Assembly: GCA_021839785.1 (NCBI GenBank) | Contig: JAKCAB010000082.1 | Span: 1-6,973, forward strand | DNA from: a bacterium | Lineage (GTDB): Bacteria > Verrucomicrobiota > Verrucomicrobiae > Limisphaerales > J093 | Direction: 5' to 3' | DNA: 6,973 nt | Shown: positions 1 to 5,738 of the stretch, in pieces | Numbering within the stretch: the stretch's first letter is position 1 | Layout: each line of letters opens with the position of its first letter | The notes under the pieces: model-generated | What the model saw: the letters and a program-made list of their open reading frames with translations, nothing else | What the model was told of the DNA's origin: nothing | Databases searched by the model: none | Made by a program: the position numbers and the translations under genes

Positions 1-385
1 ACTTCACAGCGTCGAACGCGAGCGAGGCCTCGTCCAGGCCGCTGAGCCGCCGGGCCTCGCGGGCGAGGGCGTTCTGCATTTCGCCGGCGCTGGTGGGCGG
101 CAGGTCCACCACCTGGGCGATGGCCCGGTATTGGGGCAGGACGAGGATACGTTCGTGCGGACCCGCGGCGGCGAACAGTTCGTCCAGCCGGGCGTCCACT
201 TCCTCGAAGTGCCGTGGGTCGGCCGCCGAGAAGTCCAGTGTTTGAAAATGTACCACGCGCGGCGCGCCCAGCCCGGCGTCCACCACGAGCACTTTCAGGA
301 AGCGACTGCCCGGATCCAAGACCACGAACCGGCGGCCCAACAAGGGCAGCAACCGGTGCAACCAGGGAACGGACGGAAGAGACAT
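1..385 (-). CDS. PilM-like type IV pilus / GspL-like assembly protein, N-terminal part
   Basis: The first 128 residues are visible and the gene continues past the left edge. It starts with ATG at 385-383, only 6 bp after the secretin stop codon, so the two are surely cotranscribed; there is no clear Shine-Dalgarno sequence. The N-terminus is basic and hydrophobic, then residues 20-34 (FVVLDPGSRFLKVLV) match the first phosphate-binding strand-turn of the actin-like ATPase fold of PilM (family pattern roughly GxDxGSxxxK). Residues 78-120 hold the family's VVDLPPTSAGEM-like segment followed by an Ala/Glu/Arg-rich helix. In known systems PilM sits on the cytoplasmic face, binds the PilN tail and links the pilus motor to the PilN/PilO ring; GspL does the equivalent job in type II secretion. 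The assignment rests on the N-terminal fold and on the neighbouring secretin. Whether the machine is a pilus or a secretion system cannot be told from this fragment. Confidence 0.72.
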   Translation of the reverse strand, partial: MSLPSVPWLHRLLPLLGRRFVVLDPGSRFLKVLVVDAGLGAPRVVHFQTLDFSAADPRHFEEVDARLDELFAAAGPHERILVLPQYRAIAQVVDLPPTSAGEMQNALAREARRLSGLDEASLAFDAVK

Positions 386-391
386 CGCGGG

Positions 392-2485
392 TCAGGGCTG
401 GGGTGCCATGCTGCCGGACGCGGGGGCGGGGCTCGTGGCGGTGTCGGCGGCGGTGGGGGCTTCACCCGTGCGCAGCGCGGTGCGGCCCTTCTCCACCGGC
501 TCGTCGTAAATGAGGTACTGGCCGTCCTCGGAGAGCAGCGTGGCGGTCACGAACACCAGCAGGTAGCGCGGCTGGTCGATTTCGGTGCGCCGGCGGAAGG
601 CGGCCCCGATGATGGGCAGGCTGCCGAGCACCGGGACCGATTCCACGAACGTCGTCTGCGTGCGTTCAAGCACGCCGCCCATGACCACGGTTTCGCCGGA
701 GCGCACGGCCACGCGGGTGGACAGCTCCTGGGTGCGGTATTGGGGGAGTTTGATGTCGAACGAACTGACCACGTTCCCTGCCGAGTCCTTGTCCGTGATC
801 GTGGCGAAGGGCACCAATTGCACGTCCGAATTCACCTTGGGGTGCAGGGCCAGGAAGATGGTGCGTCCGTCGCCGCCCACGCTGGCCAGCACGTCGAGGC
901 TGGCGCCGGCGTTGATCTTGGTGGGCTTCCCGGACGGCACCAGCGCCGAGGAGGAGCGCTGTTCCAATATCTGCGATTTCACCTGATATTCCTCGTAATA
1001 GTACTGCGTTTTCCCGTCGCTGATGGTGGCGGGCAGGTTGTTGATCACGGCCAGCCGCGGCGCGCTGAGCACCTGGCTTTCGCCGCTCTGGTTCAGCAGC
1101 GAGAGCGTCGCGCTCAAGGTGGAGCGGCCCAGTATATTCGTGAAGGTTTCGCTGATACCAAAGGCGGGGTTCAAAACGCTCAACGCGCTGGAGGCGGAAG
1201 GATTGCTTTCCGTGTCGAACTGGGTGCGGCCGCTCTCCCAGGCCACACCGAGCCGCATGAAGGCGGCGGCGCTGACGGTCACGAACCGCGCCTCGATGAG
1301 CACCTGCTGGATGCCCTTGTCGAATTCCTGGACGATCTTGTCCATGACCTCCAGTTGTTCGCGGGTGCCGCGCGCGATGATGATATTGCGCTCGGTGTCG
1401 ATCATGTACTTCCCGGTGAAGAAATTCGTGATGGCCCGCTCGAGCGCGATCATCTGGGGCGCCAGATCGTTGACGAAGGCGTTGAGCTTTTGCGACTCCG
1501 TGATCGTCTGGATGTTGTTCTGGATCACCTTGGTCTGGACGACTTCGTCCGGGCCGAAGCGGGCGGGCAGGACGAACGGCTTGTGCAGCTTGTAGAACCG
1601 CGTTTCTTCAAAGGCCTTGCTGGAGTCCTTGGCGTCCACGATCCAGACCAGTTCGTCGCCGACCTGGAACTGGACGTTCAAATTGCGGGCGATGTAGCGC
1701 AGCAGTTCCCAAAGGGTCACCCGCTCCATGTTGATGCTGAGCTTTTGCTGGAACGCCGGCAGCGATTGGTCGGCCACGAAGTTGATGCCTTCAGTCTGGC
1801 CGATGTTGAAAATGATGTCCTTGAGCGAGGTGTTGTCGAGGTGGAGCGAAACGGGCTTTTCCAGGATCTTGGCCATCGCGCCCTGCTGGGCCTCGCGGTC
1901 GAACTCGATGCCTTTCACGTAATTCGTTTTTCCGAAGCTCGGTGGGATGTACGGCGTGGCTTCGATCTGGTCCACCATGTCGCGCACGTCCTTGCGCGGG
2001 GGAAGTCCGCGGTCCTTGCTCTCGGTGAGCAGATCCTTCACGGTGGGATTGAACACGGAATGGCTGGCGTCGATCTCGCGGATGCGGTCCTCCAAGGCCT
2101 TGTTGCGCTGAATCTCGCGTTGTTTTTGCACCCAGCCCAGCAGGCGTTGCGCCGCGGTGTCTTGCGGATCCTTGGCGATGAGGGCCTTGGTGCGGGCCTC
2201 GGCGTCTTCCCACCGCCCTTCGTTGGCGAGCTTCAAAATCTCCTTCACCTCGGCGTCGTTGTAGGCGCTGTAGAGGATCTTGGGTTCCTTTTCCTGCTTG
2301 GGTGGCGCTTCCGGCTTGGCGCTGGCAGCCTCGGGCTTGGTGGGTGAGGCGGGAGCGGTCTTGGCCGGGTTGCTGGCCGCCGGCTCAGCACCCTCTTCAT
2401 AGCGCCGGCACGCGGTGGCCGCCACGAGCACCACCAGCAGGGCGAGGCCTGTGCGCCACCACCGATTTCCGTACAAACTCCACAT
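392..2485 (-). CDS. Secretin (PilQ/GspD superfamily) outer-membrane lipoprotein
   Basis: This 697-residue protein should form the multimeric outer-membrane channel of a type IV pilus or type II secretion machine. I chose the start at 2485 because it places a lipoprotein signal at the N-terminus: Arg8 and Arg11, hydrophobic stretch 13-23, then ATAC with Cys26 as the likely lipidated residue. An in-frame ATG at 2521 would add 12 residues. After a Pro/Ala/Lys-rich linker (28-68), residues 71-123 resemble a TPR-like helical pair. Residues 210-278 fit an STN/N0 domain (LHLDNTSLKDIIFNIG), 296-388 a secretin N1-type domain (MIDTERNIIIARGT), and 393-652 the secretin core. The core includes SAPRL, RSGETVVMGGV and the family signature VPVLGSLPIIGAAF at 617-630, followed by a YLLVFVTATLL strand. 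The last ~25 residues are an Ala/Thr/Pro-rich tail. Length is normal for PilQ/GspD. The superfamily is clear; PilQ versus GspD is not resolved. Confidence 0.9.
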   Translation of the reverse strand: MWSLYGNRWWRTGLALLVVLVAATACRRYEEGAEPAASNPAKTAPASPTKPEAASAKPEAPPKQEKEPKILYSAYNDAEVKEILKLANEGRWEDAEARTKALIAKDPQDTAAQRLLGWVQKQREIQRNKALEDRIREIDASHSVFNPTVKDLLTESKDRGLPPRKDVRDMVDQIEATPYIPPSFGKTNYVKGIEFDREAQQGAMAKILEKPVSLHLDNTSLKDIIFNIGQTEGINFVADQSLPAFQQKLSINMERVTLWELLRYIARNLNVQFQVGDELVWIVDAKDSSKAFEETRFYKLHKPFVLPARFGPDEVVQTKVIQNNIQTITESQKLNAFVNDLAPQMIALERAITNFFTGKYMIDTERNIIIARGTREQLEVMDKIVQEFDKGIQQVLIEARFVTVSAAAFMRLGVAWESGRTQFDTESNPSASSALSVLNPAFGISETFTNILGRSTLSATLSLLNQSGESQVLSAPRLAVINNLPATISDGKTQYYYEEYQVKSQILEQRSSSALVPSGKPTKINAGASLDVLASVGGDGRTIFLALHPKVNSDVQLVPFATITDKDSAGNVVSSFDIKLPQYRTQELSTRVAVRSGETVVMGGVLERTQTTFVESVPVLGSLPIIGAAFRRRTEIDQPRYLLVFVTATLLSEDGQYLIYDEPVEKGRTALRTGEAPTAADTATSPAPASGSMAPQP

Positions 2486-2739
2486 AATTAGCGAGATCGA
2501 CGTAGCGAGAAGCCGGGGCATTCAGCGCGCGCACCGCCAGCACTTTGACCCGCCCTCAGCCTCAATGAACGGATTTGGTCTGGTCCGGGACCGGAAAGAA
2601 GGCGTCACGGTGCCCCCGCCGTTTCAGACTACGACGAAAGGTTGCAGAATCGCGGCGCAAATGGCCAGTCCGAAAGCAGGCCTGCAAAAGGCTTCCGCCT
2701 GGCGTGATCCACCGCGAATTCGCACCGCGCGCGGTGAAT
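2486..2739. other. Gap between argD and the secretin gene
   Basis: About 250 bp without a supported gene separate the argD stop from the preferred secretin start. It should contain the secretin operon promoter if that operon is transcribed independently, but I could not identify a convincing -35/-10 pair on the minus strand. Small palindromes are present: GCAGGCCTGC at 2679-2688 and GGTCC-G-GGACC near 2586-2596. Short open frames on both strands here have no recognisable protein features. Confidence 0.5.
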
Positions 2740-2741
2740 TC
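2716..2741 (-). terminator. Palindrome at the argD stop, possible terminator
   Basis: GAATTC at 2716-2721 and again at 2736-2741 flank the inner arms ACCGCG (2724-2729) and CGCGGT (2730-2735). Together they form a near-perfect inverted repeat with a 2-nt bulge at 2722-2723. It overlaps the argD stop codon (2742-2740), so a transcript hairpin would form right at the gene's end. No T-run follows on the minus strand, so intrinsic termination is uncertain. It could equally be a chance GC-rich palindrome or a weak attenuator ahead of the secretin gene. Confidence 0.3.
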
Positions 2742-4029
2742 AGGCAAGGCCTGCCACCACCGATTCAATGATCTCCAAGCCTTCCTCGGCCTCGCGGCGG
2801 GTCAGGTTCAGGGCCGGGAGGAGCCGCACCACCTGCGTTCCGGCCGGCACGGTGAGCAGGCCGGCCGCGTGCAGGCGGTTGACACACTCCAGCGAAGGCG
2901 GGTTGTCGTTGCCCGCCAGGGCGGTTAATTGCTCTTTCGGAGCCAGCTCGAAACCGAGCATCAGGCCGACGCCGCGCACGTCCCGAATCACCGTCGGATA
3001 CCGGGTTGCCAGGCGCTGCAATCCGGTCTTGAGAATTTCGCCCAGCGCGCGGGCGTTATCCGCCAGTTGGTCCCGCGCGATGATTTCGAGGATTTTTCCA
3101 GCCACGGCGCAGGCCAGCGGCGTGCCGCCGAAAGTGGTGGCGTGCAGGCCGGGTCCCAGCAAATCCGCGTACGGCGCGCGCACCCAGAAGGCGCCGATCG
3201 GGAACCCGCCGCCGAGCGACTTGGCCATGGAAACCGCGTCCGGCAAGAAGCCTTCGCCGCCGGGCACGCCTTCCAGCAAGCGTTGAAAACTCTGGAAGCG
3301 CCCGCTCCGGAAATGGCCGCATTGGACGCCGTCCATGAGCAGCAACAGCTTCTTCTCGTCGCAAAGCTGGCGCAGGCCGAGCAGGTATTCGGGCGTGGCG
3401 GGCGTGATGCCGCCCTCGCCCTGGATGCCTTCGATGAGCACCGCCACGGTGGCAGGCGAGAGCGCGTCGCGGACGGCGGCCAGATCGTTGAACGGCACGT
3501 GCCGGAAGCCCGTGGCCATCGGTTCGAAGCCTTTCTTGACTTTGTCCTGACCCGTGGCGGCGATGCCGGCCAGCGTGCGGCCGTGGAAGGAATTCTGCGC
3601 GGTCAGGATTTCGAAGCGGCCTTCGTCGTGGCCGAACCGCCGCGCCAGCTTGAACAAACCTTCGTTGGCCTCGCCGCCGCTGTTGGCGAAAAAGACTTTG
3701 CCGGGGCCGATTAACTTGACCAGCGCCTGCGCCAGCCGGCCTTGCGGCTCGTGGTAGTACAGGTTAGACACGTGCACCAGGCGCTGGGATTGTTCGACCA
3801 GCGCTGCGGTCACCTCGGGATGGCTGTGGCCCAGGCAACAAACCGCGATGCCGCCGCCGAAGTCGAGGTAACGCTTGCCATGCACGTCCCAAAGCTCGCT
3901 GCCGGCCCCGCGGGTGAAGGCAAGGTCGAAGCGGCGGTAGCTGGGCACGACGTATTGCTGGAACAGCTTTTGGACGGTCTCGAATTCGTTCCGCACGATC
4001 GGCGGCATCGGAGGCAGGATTTCTTTCAT
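2740..4029 (-). CDS. argD: Class III PLP aminotransferase, probably acetylornithine aminotransferase
   Basis: This 429-residue cytosolic enzyme would convert N-acetylglutamate 5-semialdehyde and glutamate to N-acetylornithine and 2-oxoglutarate in arginine biosynthesis. Visible fold-type I, class III features are: LDFGGGIAV (55-63) and GHSHPEV (67-73); HVSNLYYHEPQ (86-96), typical of ArgD; the PLP-phosphate loop ANSGGEANEG (115-124); NSFHGRT (146-152), which stacks on the cofactor; IQGEGG (202-207) with Glu205; Asp233, expected to bind the pyridine nitrogen; AKSLGGGFPIGA (269-280) with Lys270 as the Schiff-base lysine; TTFGGTP (298-304); and VRLLPAL (401-407) with Arg402 for the substrate carboxylate. 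Odd points are DGVQCG where the family has DEVQTG-like sequence, and extra residues between that motif and Lys270. The start at 4029 lacks an obvious ribosome site; Met8 is an alternative. The upstream gene ends 46 bp away, so cotranscription is likely. Ornithine or another omega-aminotransferase activity cannot be excluded. Confidence 0.8.
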   Translation of the reverse strand: MKEILPPMPPIVRNEFETVQKLFQQYVVPSYRRFDLAFTRGAGSELWDVHGKRYLDFGGGIAVCCLGHSHPEVTAALVEQSQRLVHVSNLYYHEPQGRLAQALVKLIGPGKVFFANSGGEANEGLFKLARRFGHDEGRFEILTAQNSFHGRTLAGIAATGQDKVKKGFEPMATGFRHVPFNDLAAVRDALSPATVAVLIEGIQGEGGITPATPEYLLGLRQLCDEKKLLLLMDGVQCGHFRSGRFQSFQRLLEGVPGGEGFLPDAVSMAKSLGGGFPIGAFWVRAPYADLLGPGLHATTFGGTPLACAVAGKILEIIARDQLADNARALGEILKTGLQRLATRYPTVIRDVRGVGLMLGFELAPKEQLTALAGNDNPPSLECVNRLHAAGLLTVPAGTQVVRLLPALNLTRREAEEGLEIIESVVAGLA

Positions 4030-4075
4030 GGAAAATACAAAGTGAGCGTTGACCGGACGGGTGCGGCGCGCCGGT

Positions 4076-4609
4076 TCAGAACTGGTCTTCCTTTTCCTTG
4101 AACAGGAGGTTGAACGTGGTCAGTGAACCGTAGGAGCGGGTGATGTATTGCTGCCAGTCGAACTTCTCGGCGGAGGAGAGTTTTTCGTCGGCGTTGAGCT
4201 TCTGTTCAAGCACGCGGAGGTTGTTTCGCACCATGACGATTTTGTGGAAAAACACTTCCAGTTCGATCTCCTTGGTCTGGAGAGTGGGATCGGCCGGGTG
4301 CAGCACCAACCGCCCGCCGCGCCAGCGCTGGCCGAGCTGGGGCACCACGCTTTGCGGCGACTCGATGCCCAGCGCCTGGATCGTGGCCTCCGCCGCCTGG
4401 CGCAACAGCGAGGCGAGCGGCAGGTCCAGTCCCGTGACGGCAGCCTGGGGCTCGGCGGGTGCGAGGCCGCTGGCTTCCGGGGCGACTTCGCGGCGTGTGC
4501 CGTCGTCGAAATCCACGGTTGCGGTGTGCTCGGTGAGGGCCTTGACCGTGCCCAGTCCATACTGCGGGTGCTTCATCCGCAGGCCGATGTGGAGCGATTC
4601 GATGTTCAT
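4076..4609 (-). CDS. Uncharacterised protein with SH3/Tudor-like N-terminus
   Basis: This is a 177-residue soluble protein without signal peptide or membrane segment. Residues 7-45 (HIGLRMKHPQYGLGTVKAL, then TATVDFDDGTRREV) follow the pattern of the small beta-barrel seen at the C-terminus of UvrD/PcrA helicases and in CarD-like proteins: a 'hydrophobic-x-H-P-x-(Y/F)-G-x-G-x-V' strand pair followed by 'VDFDDG'. Those barrels bind RNA polymerase or nucleic acid. The rest is a linker, a strand-rich part (99-105), and a charged helical half (118-177) with FFHKIVMVRNNLRVLEQKLN and a C-terminal SYGSLTTFNLLFKEKEDQF segment that looks conserved rather than random. I chose the start at 4609 because the protein pattern begins there; the frame stays open to 4927, but that upstream part runs through an intergenic repeat and has no protein-like character. 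It lies 46 bp before argD and is probably cotranscribed. The function is unknown; the barrel is inferred from motif resemblance. Confidence 0.78.
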   Translation of the reverse strand: MNIESLHIGLRMKHPQYGLGTVKALTEHTATVDFDDGTRREVAPEASGLAPAEPQAAVTGLDLPLASLLRQAAEATIQALGIESPQSVVPQLGQRWRGGRLVLHPADPTLQTKEIELEVFFHKIVMVRNNLRVLEQKLNADEKLSSAEKFDWQQYITRSYGSLTTFNLLFKEKEDQF

Positions 4610-4645
4610 GGTTGCCGCGAAAGAAATGACGGGGTGGCTTGTGAC

Positions 4646-4706
4646 CGGCAGGTTCTCTGCCGACTGAGCGGAATCGGCGGCCCCGGAACAGGACGGCGCC
4701 GCCGAT
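4646..4706 (-). promoter_or_regulatory. Two hairpins in the leader of the 177-residue protein gene
   Basis: Two exact inverted repeats lie upstream of the start codon at 4609. The nearer one pairs CGGCAG (4646-4651) with CTGCCG (4657-4662) over a 5-nt loop. The farther one pairs ATCGGCGG (4673-4680) with CCGCCGAT (4699-4706) over an 18-nt loop. If the promoter is upstream of them, both would be in the 5' leader RNA. No T-run or known riboswitch pattern accompanies them, so a regulatory role is only a possibility in such GC-rich sequence. Confidence 0.25.
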
Positions 4707-4753
4707 CGCTCCCCCGTGAGTGGCCGCTGGCGCCGAGCCGTAACCATTCGGCC

Positions 4754-4777
4754 GGACCGTGACCGGTCCCCGGTCGC
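4754..4777. repeat. Palindromic intergenic repeat, copy B
   Basis: This copy is in the opposite orientation to the one at 4894-4925 and forms the left end of the 172-bp unit. It contains the inverted repeat GACCGG-TCC-CCGGTC (4761-4775) and a second overlapping one, GGACCG (4754-4759) with CGGTCC (4764-4769), so two alternative hairpins are possible. Confidence 0.6.
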
Positions 4778-4893
4778 CGCGTGGGCAAACGGGTCATCGC
4801 GTTGAAGCGGATTGCGTGGTGGGCATTCACGGTTCAGCAAAGCATCGTGAGCGGACTTGCCTTCAAGAAAAGCGGGCGGCTGGCCTGCCTTCG

Positions 4894-4925
4894 GACCGGC
4901 TGCGACCGGAGACCGGTCGCGGTCC
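4894..4925. repeat. Palindromic intergenic repeat, copy A, possible terminator of the PLAT gene
   Basis: GCGACCGG (4902-4909) and CCGGTCGC (4913-4920) form an exact 8-bp stem around a 3-nt loop. Outer GACC/GGTC arms (4894-4897 and 4921-4924) extend it with a 4-nt bulge. It starts 14 nt after the PLAT gene's stop codon, so on the minus strand it could act as a transcript-end hairpin, although no T-run follows. Related copies are at 4754-4777 and 5739-5767. Confidence 0.6.
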
Positions 4926-4939
4926 AATGGCAGGGATAG

Positions 4940-5392
4940 TTACGGCACCAGCGTGAGCGAGCAACTGGGCCGGCCCACCACATCGTCGGTGGTCAGGCGG
5001 GGGAACGGGCGCTGCAGCGGAATGAATGCCACGGGGGCCGTCCCGTCCTTGTGGTCGAGCCAGCGCTCCAGCATGTGGTCGGCGAGCAGCCAGGAAGCGC
5101 CTGCCGAATCGACCGCCTCGAGTTTGACCCAGAGCACCCGCCAGCCGGGATTGGGGCCGTTCATGCCGTTGAGGAGCAGCAAGGCGGTGATGTCCTCCAG
5201 GTCTGGCCCTGACGGCACCGCGGCCTCGTAAATGTCCAGCTTGCCCACCTCCAAGTCGCCGGGCCGCGTGGGCACCTCATAGACGCGGCCCGCCGTGCGG
5301 CCACCGAAAACGAGGTAGATGCGGGCGTTGGTGCCGGAAAAAGGTTCCGAGCCGGTCTTCAGAGAAAGCTTGAGCTTCGTCAGTGTCGCCAT
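4940..5392 (-). CDS. Stand-alone PLAT/LH2-domain protein
   Basis: This 150-residue protein consists almost entirely of one PLAT/LH2-like beta-sandwich, a fold used for binding lipids, membranes or protein partners. Matching features in order are: KLSLKTGSEPFSGTNARIYL (8-27; the TG...GTNA.IYL pattern), FGG (29-31), LEVGKLDIYE (47-56; the usual E.G..D.(F/Y) turn), a central strand LLLLNG (71-76), NPGWRVLWVKLEA (81-93; usual '..W.l..V.V..'), and WLLADHMLERWLD (101-113; the closing W.F...WL strand). A short tail (118-150) follows. There is no signal peptide or membrane segment, so it appears cytoplasmic. The start at 5392 is chosen because the domain begins at once after it; the frame extends to 5512, but those residues are not protein-like. 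No neighbour suggests a substrate. It is downstream of a strong terminator, so it should have its own promoter. Domain call likely, biological role unknown. Confidence 0.78.
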   Translation of the reverse strand: MATLTKLKLSLKTGSEPFSGTNARIYLVFGGRTAGRVYEVPTRPGDLEVGKLDIYEAAVPSGPDLEDITALLLLNGMNGPNPGWRVLWVKLEAVDSAGASWLLADHMLERWLDHKDGTAPVAFIPLQRPFPRLTTDDVVGRPSCSLTLVP

Positions 5393-5458
5393 GGTCTTGC
5401 GCGTCGCGTGGCCTTGGGGCTCCGCGACCGCGCCACATAACAATGACCGTCGAGCCGT

Positions 5459-5482
5459 GGCAAACCGAAACTCGGTTTTGCC
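5459..5482. repeat. Imperfect hairpin upstream of the PLAT gene
   Basis: GGCAAACCG (5459-5467) pairs with CGGTTTTGCC (5473-5482) over the loop AAACT with a single-base bulge. An alternative overlapping stem pairs CTCGG (5472-5476) with CCGAG (5485-5489). It lies 67-90 bp upstream of the PLAT start, so it may be an operator-like or leader element, or just another intergenic palindrome. Confidence 0.35.
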
Positions 5483-5661
5483 ACCGAGACGCAGAGTGCA
5501 GAAAGATTTCACCGGTCCGCGGTCCTCGGCCAGAGACCGAAAACTGGGGGCGGATCACCCGAACTCCTGGGTTTCGAGGTTTCGAGTTTAGACGTCGCTC
5601 GCAAGGTGACCAAGCGCGGAGCGCCGGTTTGTGACTGGCTTTGAGCTTGCACAGACCGTAA

Positions 5662-5678
5662 GCCGGCTGGAAGCCGGC
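5662..5678. repeat. GCCGGC-TGGAA-GCCGGC palindrome
   Basis: Two copies of the self-complementary hexamer GCCGGC (5662-5667 and 5673-5678) flank TGGAA, giving a 6-bp GC hairpin and also a short direct repeat. It sits in non-coding DNA near other palindromes. Its form resembles the short GC-rich interspersed palindromes found between genes in many bacteria, but only one copy is in this window. Confidence 0.4.
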
Positions 5679-5738
5679 GCCCGCAACTTCCCCCGGCCTT
5701 GGACTTGAGTCTGCGCGGGTTGCCCCGTCATGTCCGGG

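Larger units (their letters stand above)
4754..4925. mobile_element. 172-bp MITE/REPIN-like unit with 24-bp inverted ends
   Basis: The left end (4754-4777) and the reverse complement of the right end (4902-4925) match at 22 of 24 positions, differing only at positions 7 and 16 from the outside. Both begin GGACCG and end CCGGTCGC on the inner side. Each end is itself palindromic, so each could form its own hairpin. The 124-bp interior has no supported gene. Flanking CCATT (4744-4748) and AATGG (4926-4930) are also complementary, but no target-site duplication is visible. The architecture, two inverted copies of a short palindromic repeat, is that of a REPIN or MITE moved in trans by a transposase encoded elsewhere. 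It could also be two independent repeat insertions. Confidence 0.45.
4610..4939. other. Intergenic region between PLAT gene and 177-residue protein gene
   Basis: These 330 bp carry no supported gene. From high to low coordinates they hold the 172-bp inverted-repeat unit (4925-4754) and then the two leader hairpins (4706-4646) before the start codon at 4609. Open frames crossing the region on both strands have the Arg/Pro/Gly-rich composition typical of out-of-frame GC-rich DNA. I could not place a convincing promoter, though one is expected here for the downstream gene pair. Confidence 0.6.

Noticed and set aside
131..2347. A 738-codon open frame on the plus strand, antisense to the secretin and PilM-like genes
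   Set aside because: It is long, but its product is His/Gly/Arg/Val/Leu-rich without any recognisable motif, and it mirrors a clear secretin. Open antisense frames are expected in GC-rich genes with few stops in the complementary frame.
2929..3714. A 261-codon plus-strand frame inside argD
   Set aside because: It is a shadow of the aminotransferase: low-complexity Ala/Glu/Gly-rich composition and no motifs, whereas the opposite strand has all class III catalytic motifs.
4610..4927. N-terminal extension of the 177-residue protein to an ATG at 4927
   Set aside because: The extra 106 residues would cross both ends of the intergenic repeat unit and look like translated non-coding DNA. The SH3-like pattern begins just after the Met encoded at 4609.
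5435..5463. Possible promoter for the PLAT gene on the minus strand (TTGCCA, then TTATGT after 17 bp)
   Set aside because: The -35-like box is good, but the -10 position matches the TATAAT consensus poorly, and the better-matching TGTTAT overlap gives a 15-bp spacer. Too weak to call.
5393..5512. 40-residue N-terminal extension of the PLAT protein
   Set aside because: The sequence is not protein-like, has no usable signal peptide, and covers the hairpin at 5459-5482; the PLAT fold starts immediately after the Met at 5392.
5510..5540. A fourth copy of the palindromic repeat family
   Set aside because: Read on the minus strand it begins GGACCGCGGACCGGTG, similar to the family start, but it needs an inserted base and lacks the second arm. 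It may be a decayed half copy; not counted.
5571..5586. Tandem GTTTCGAG x2 as a possible iteron or operator
   Set aside because: Two 8-bp units are too little to support a replication or regulatory site, and no associated gene suggests one.
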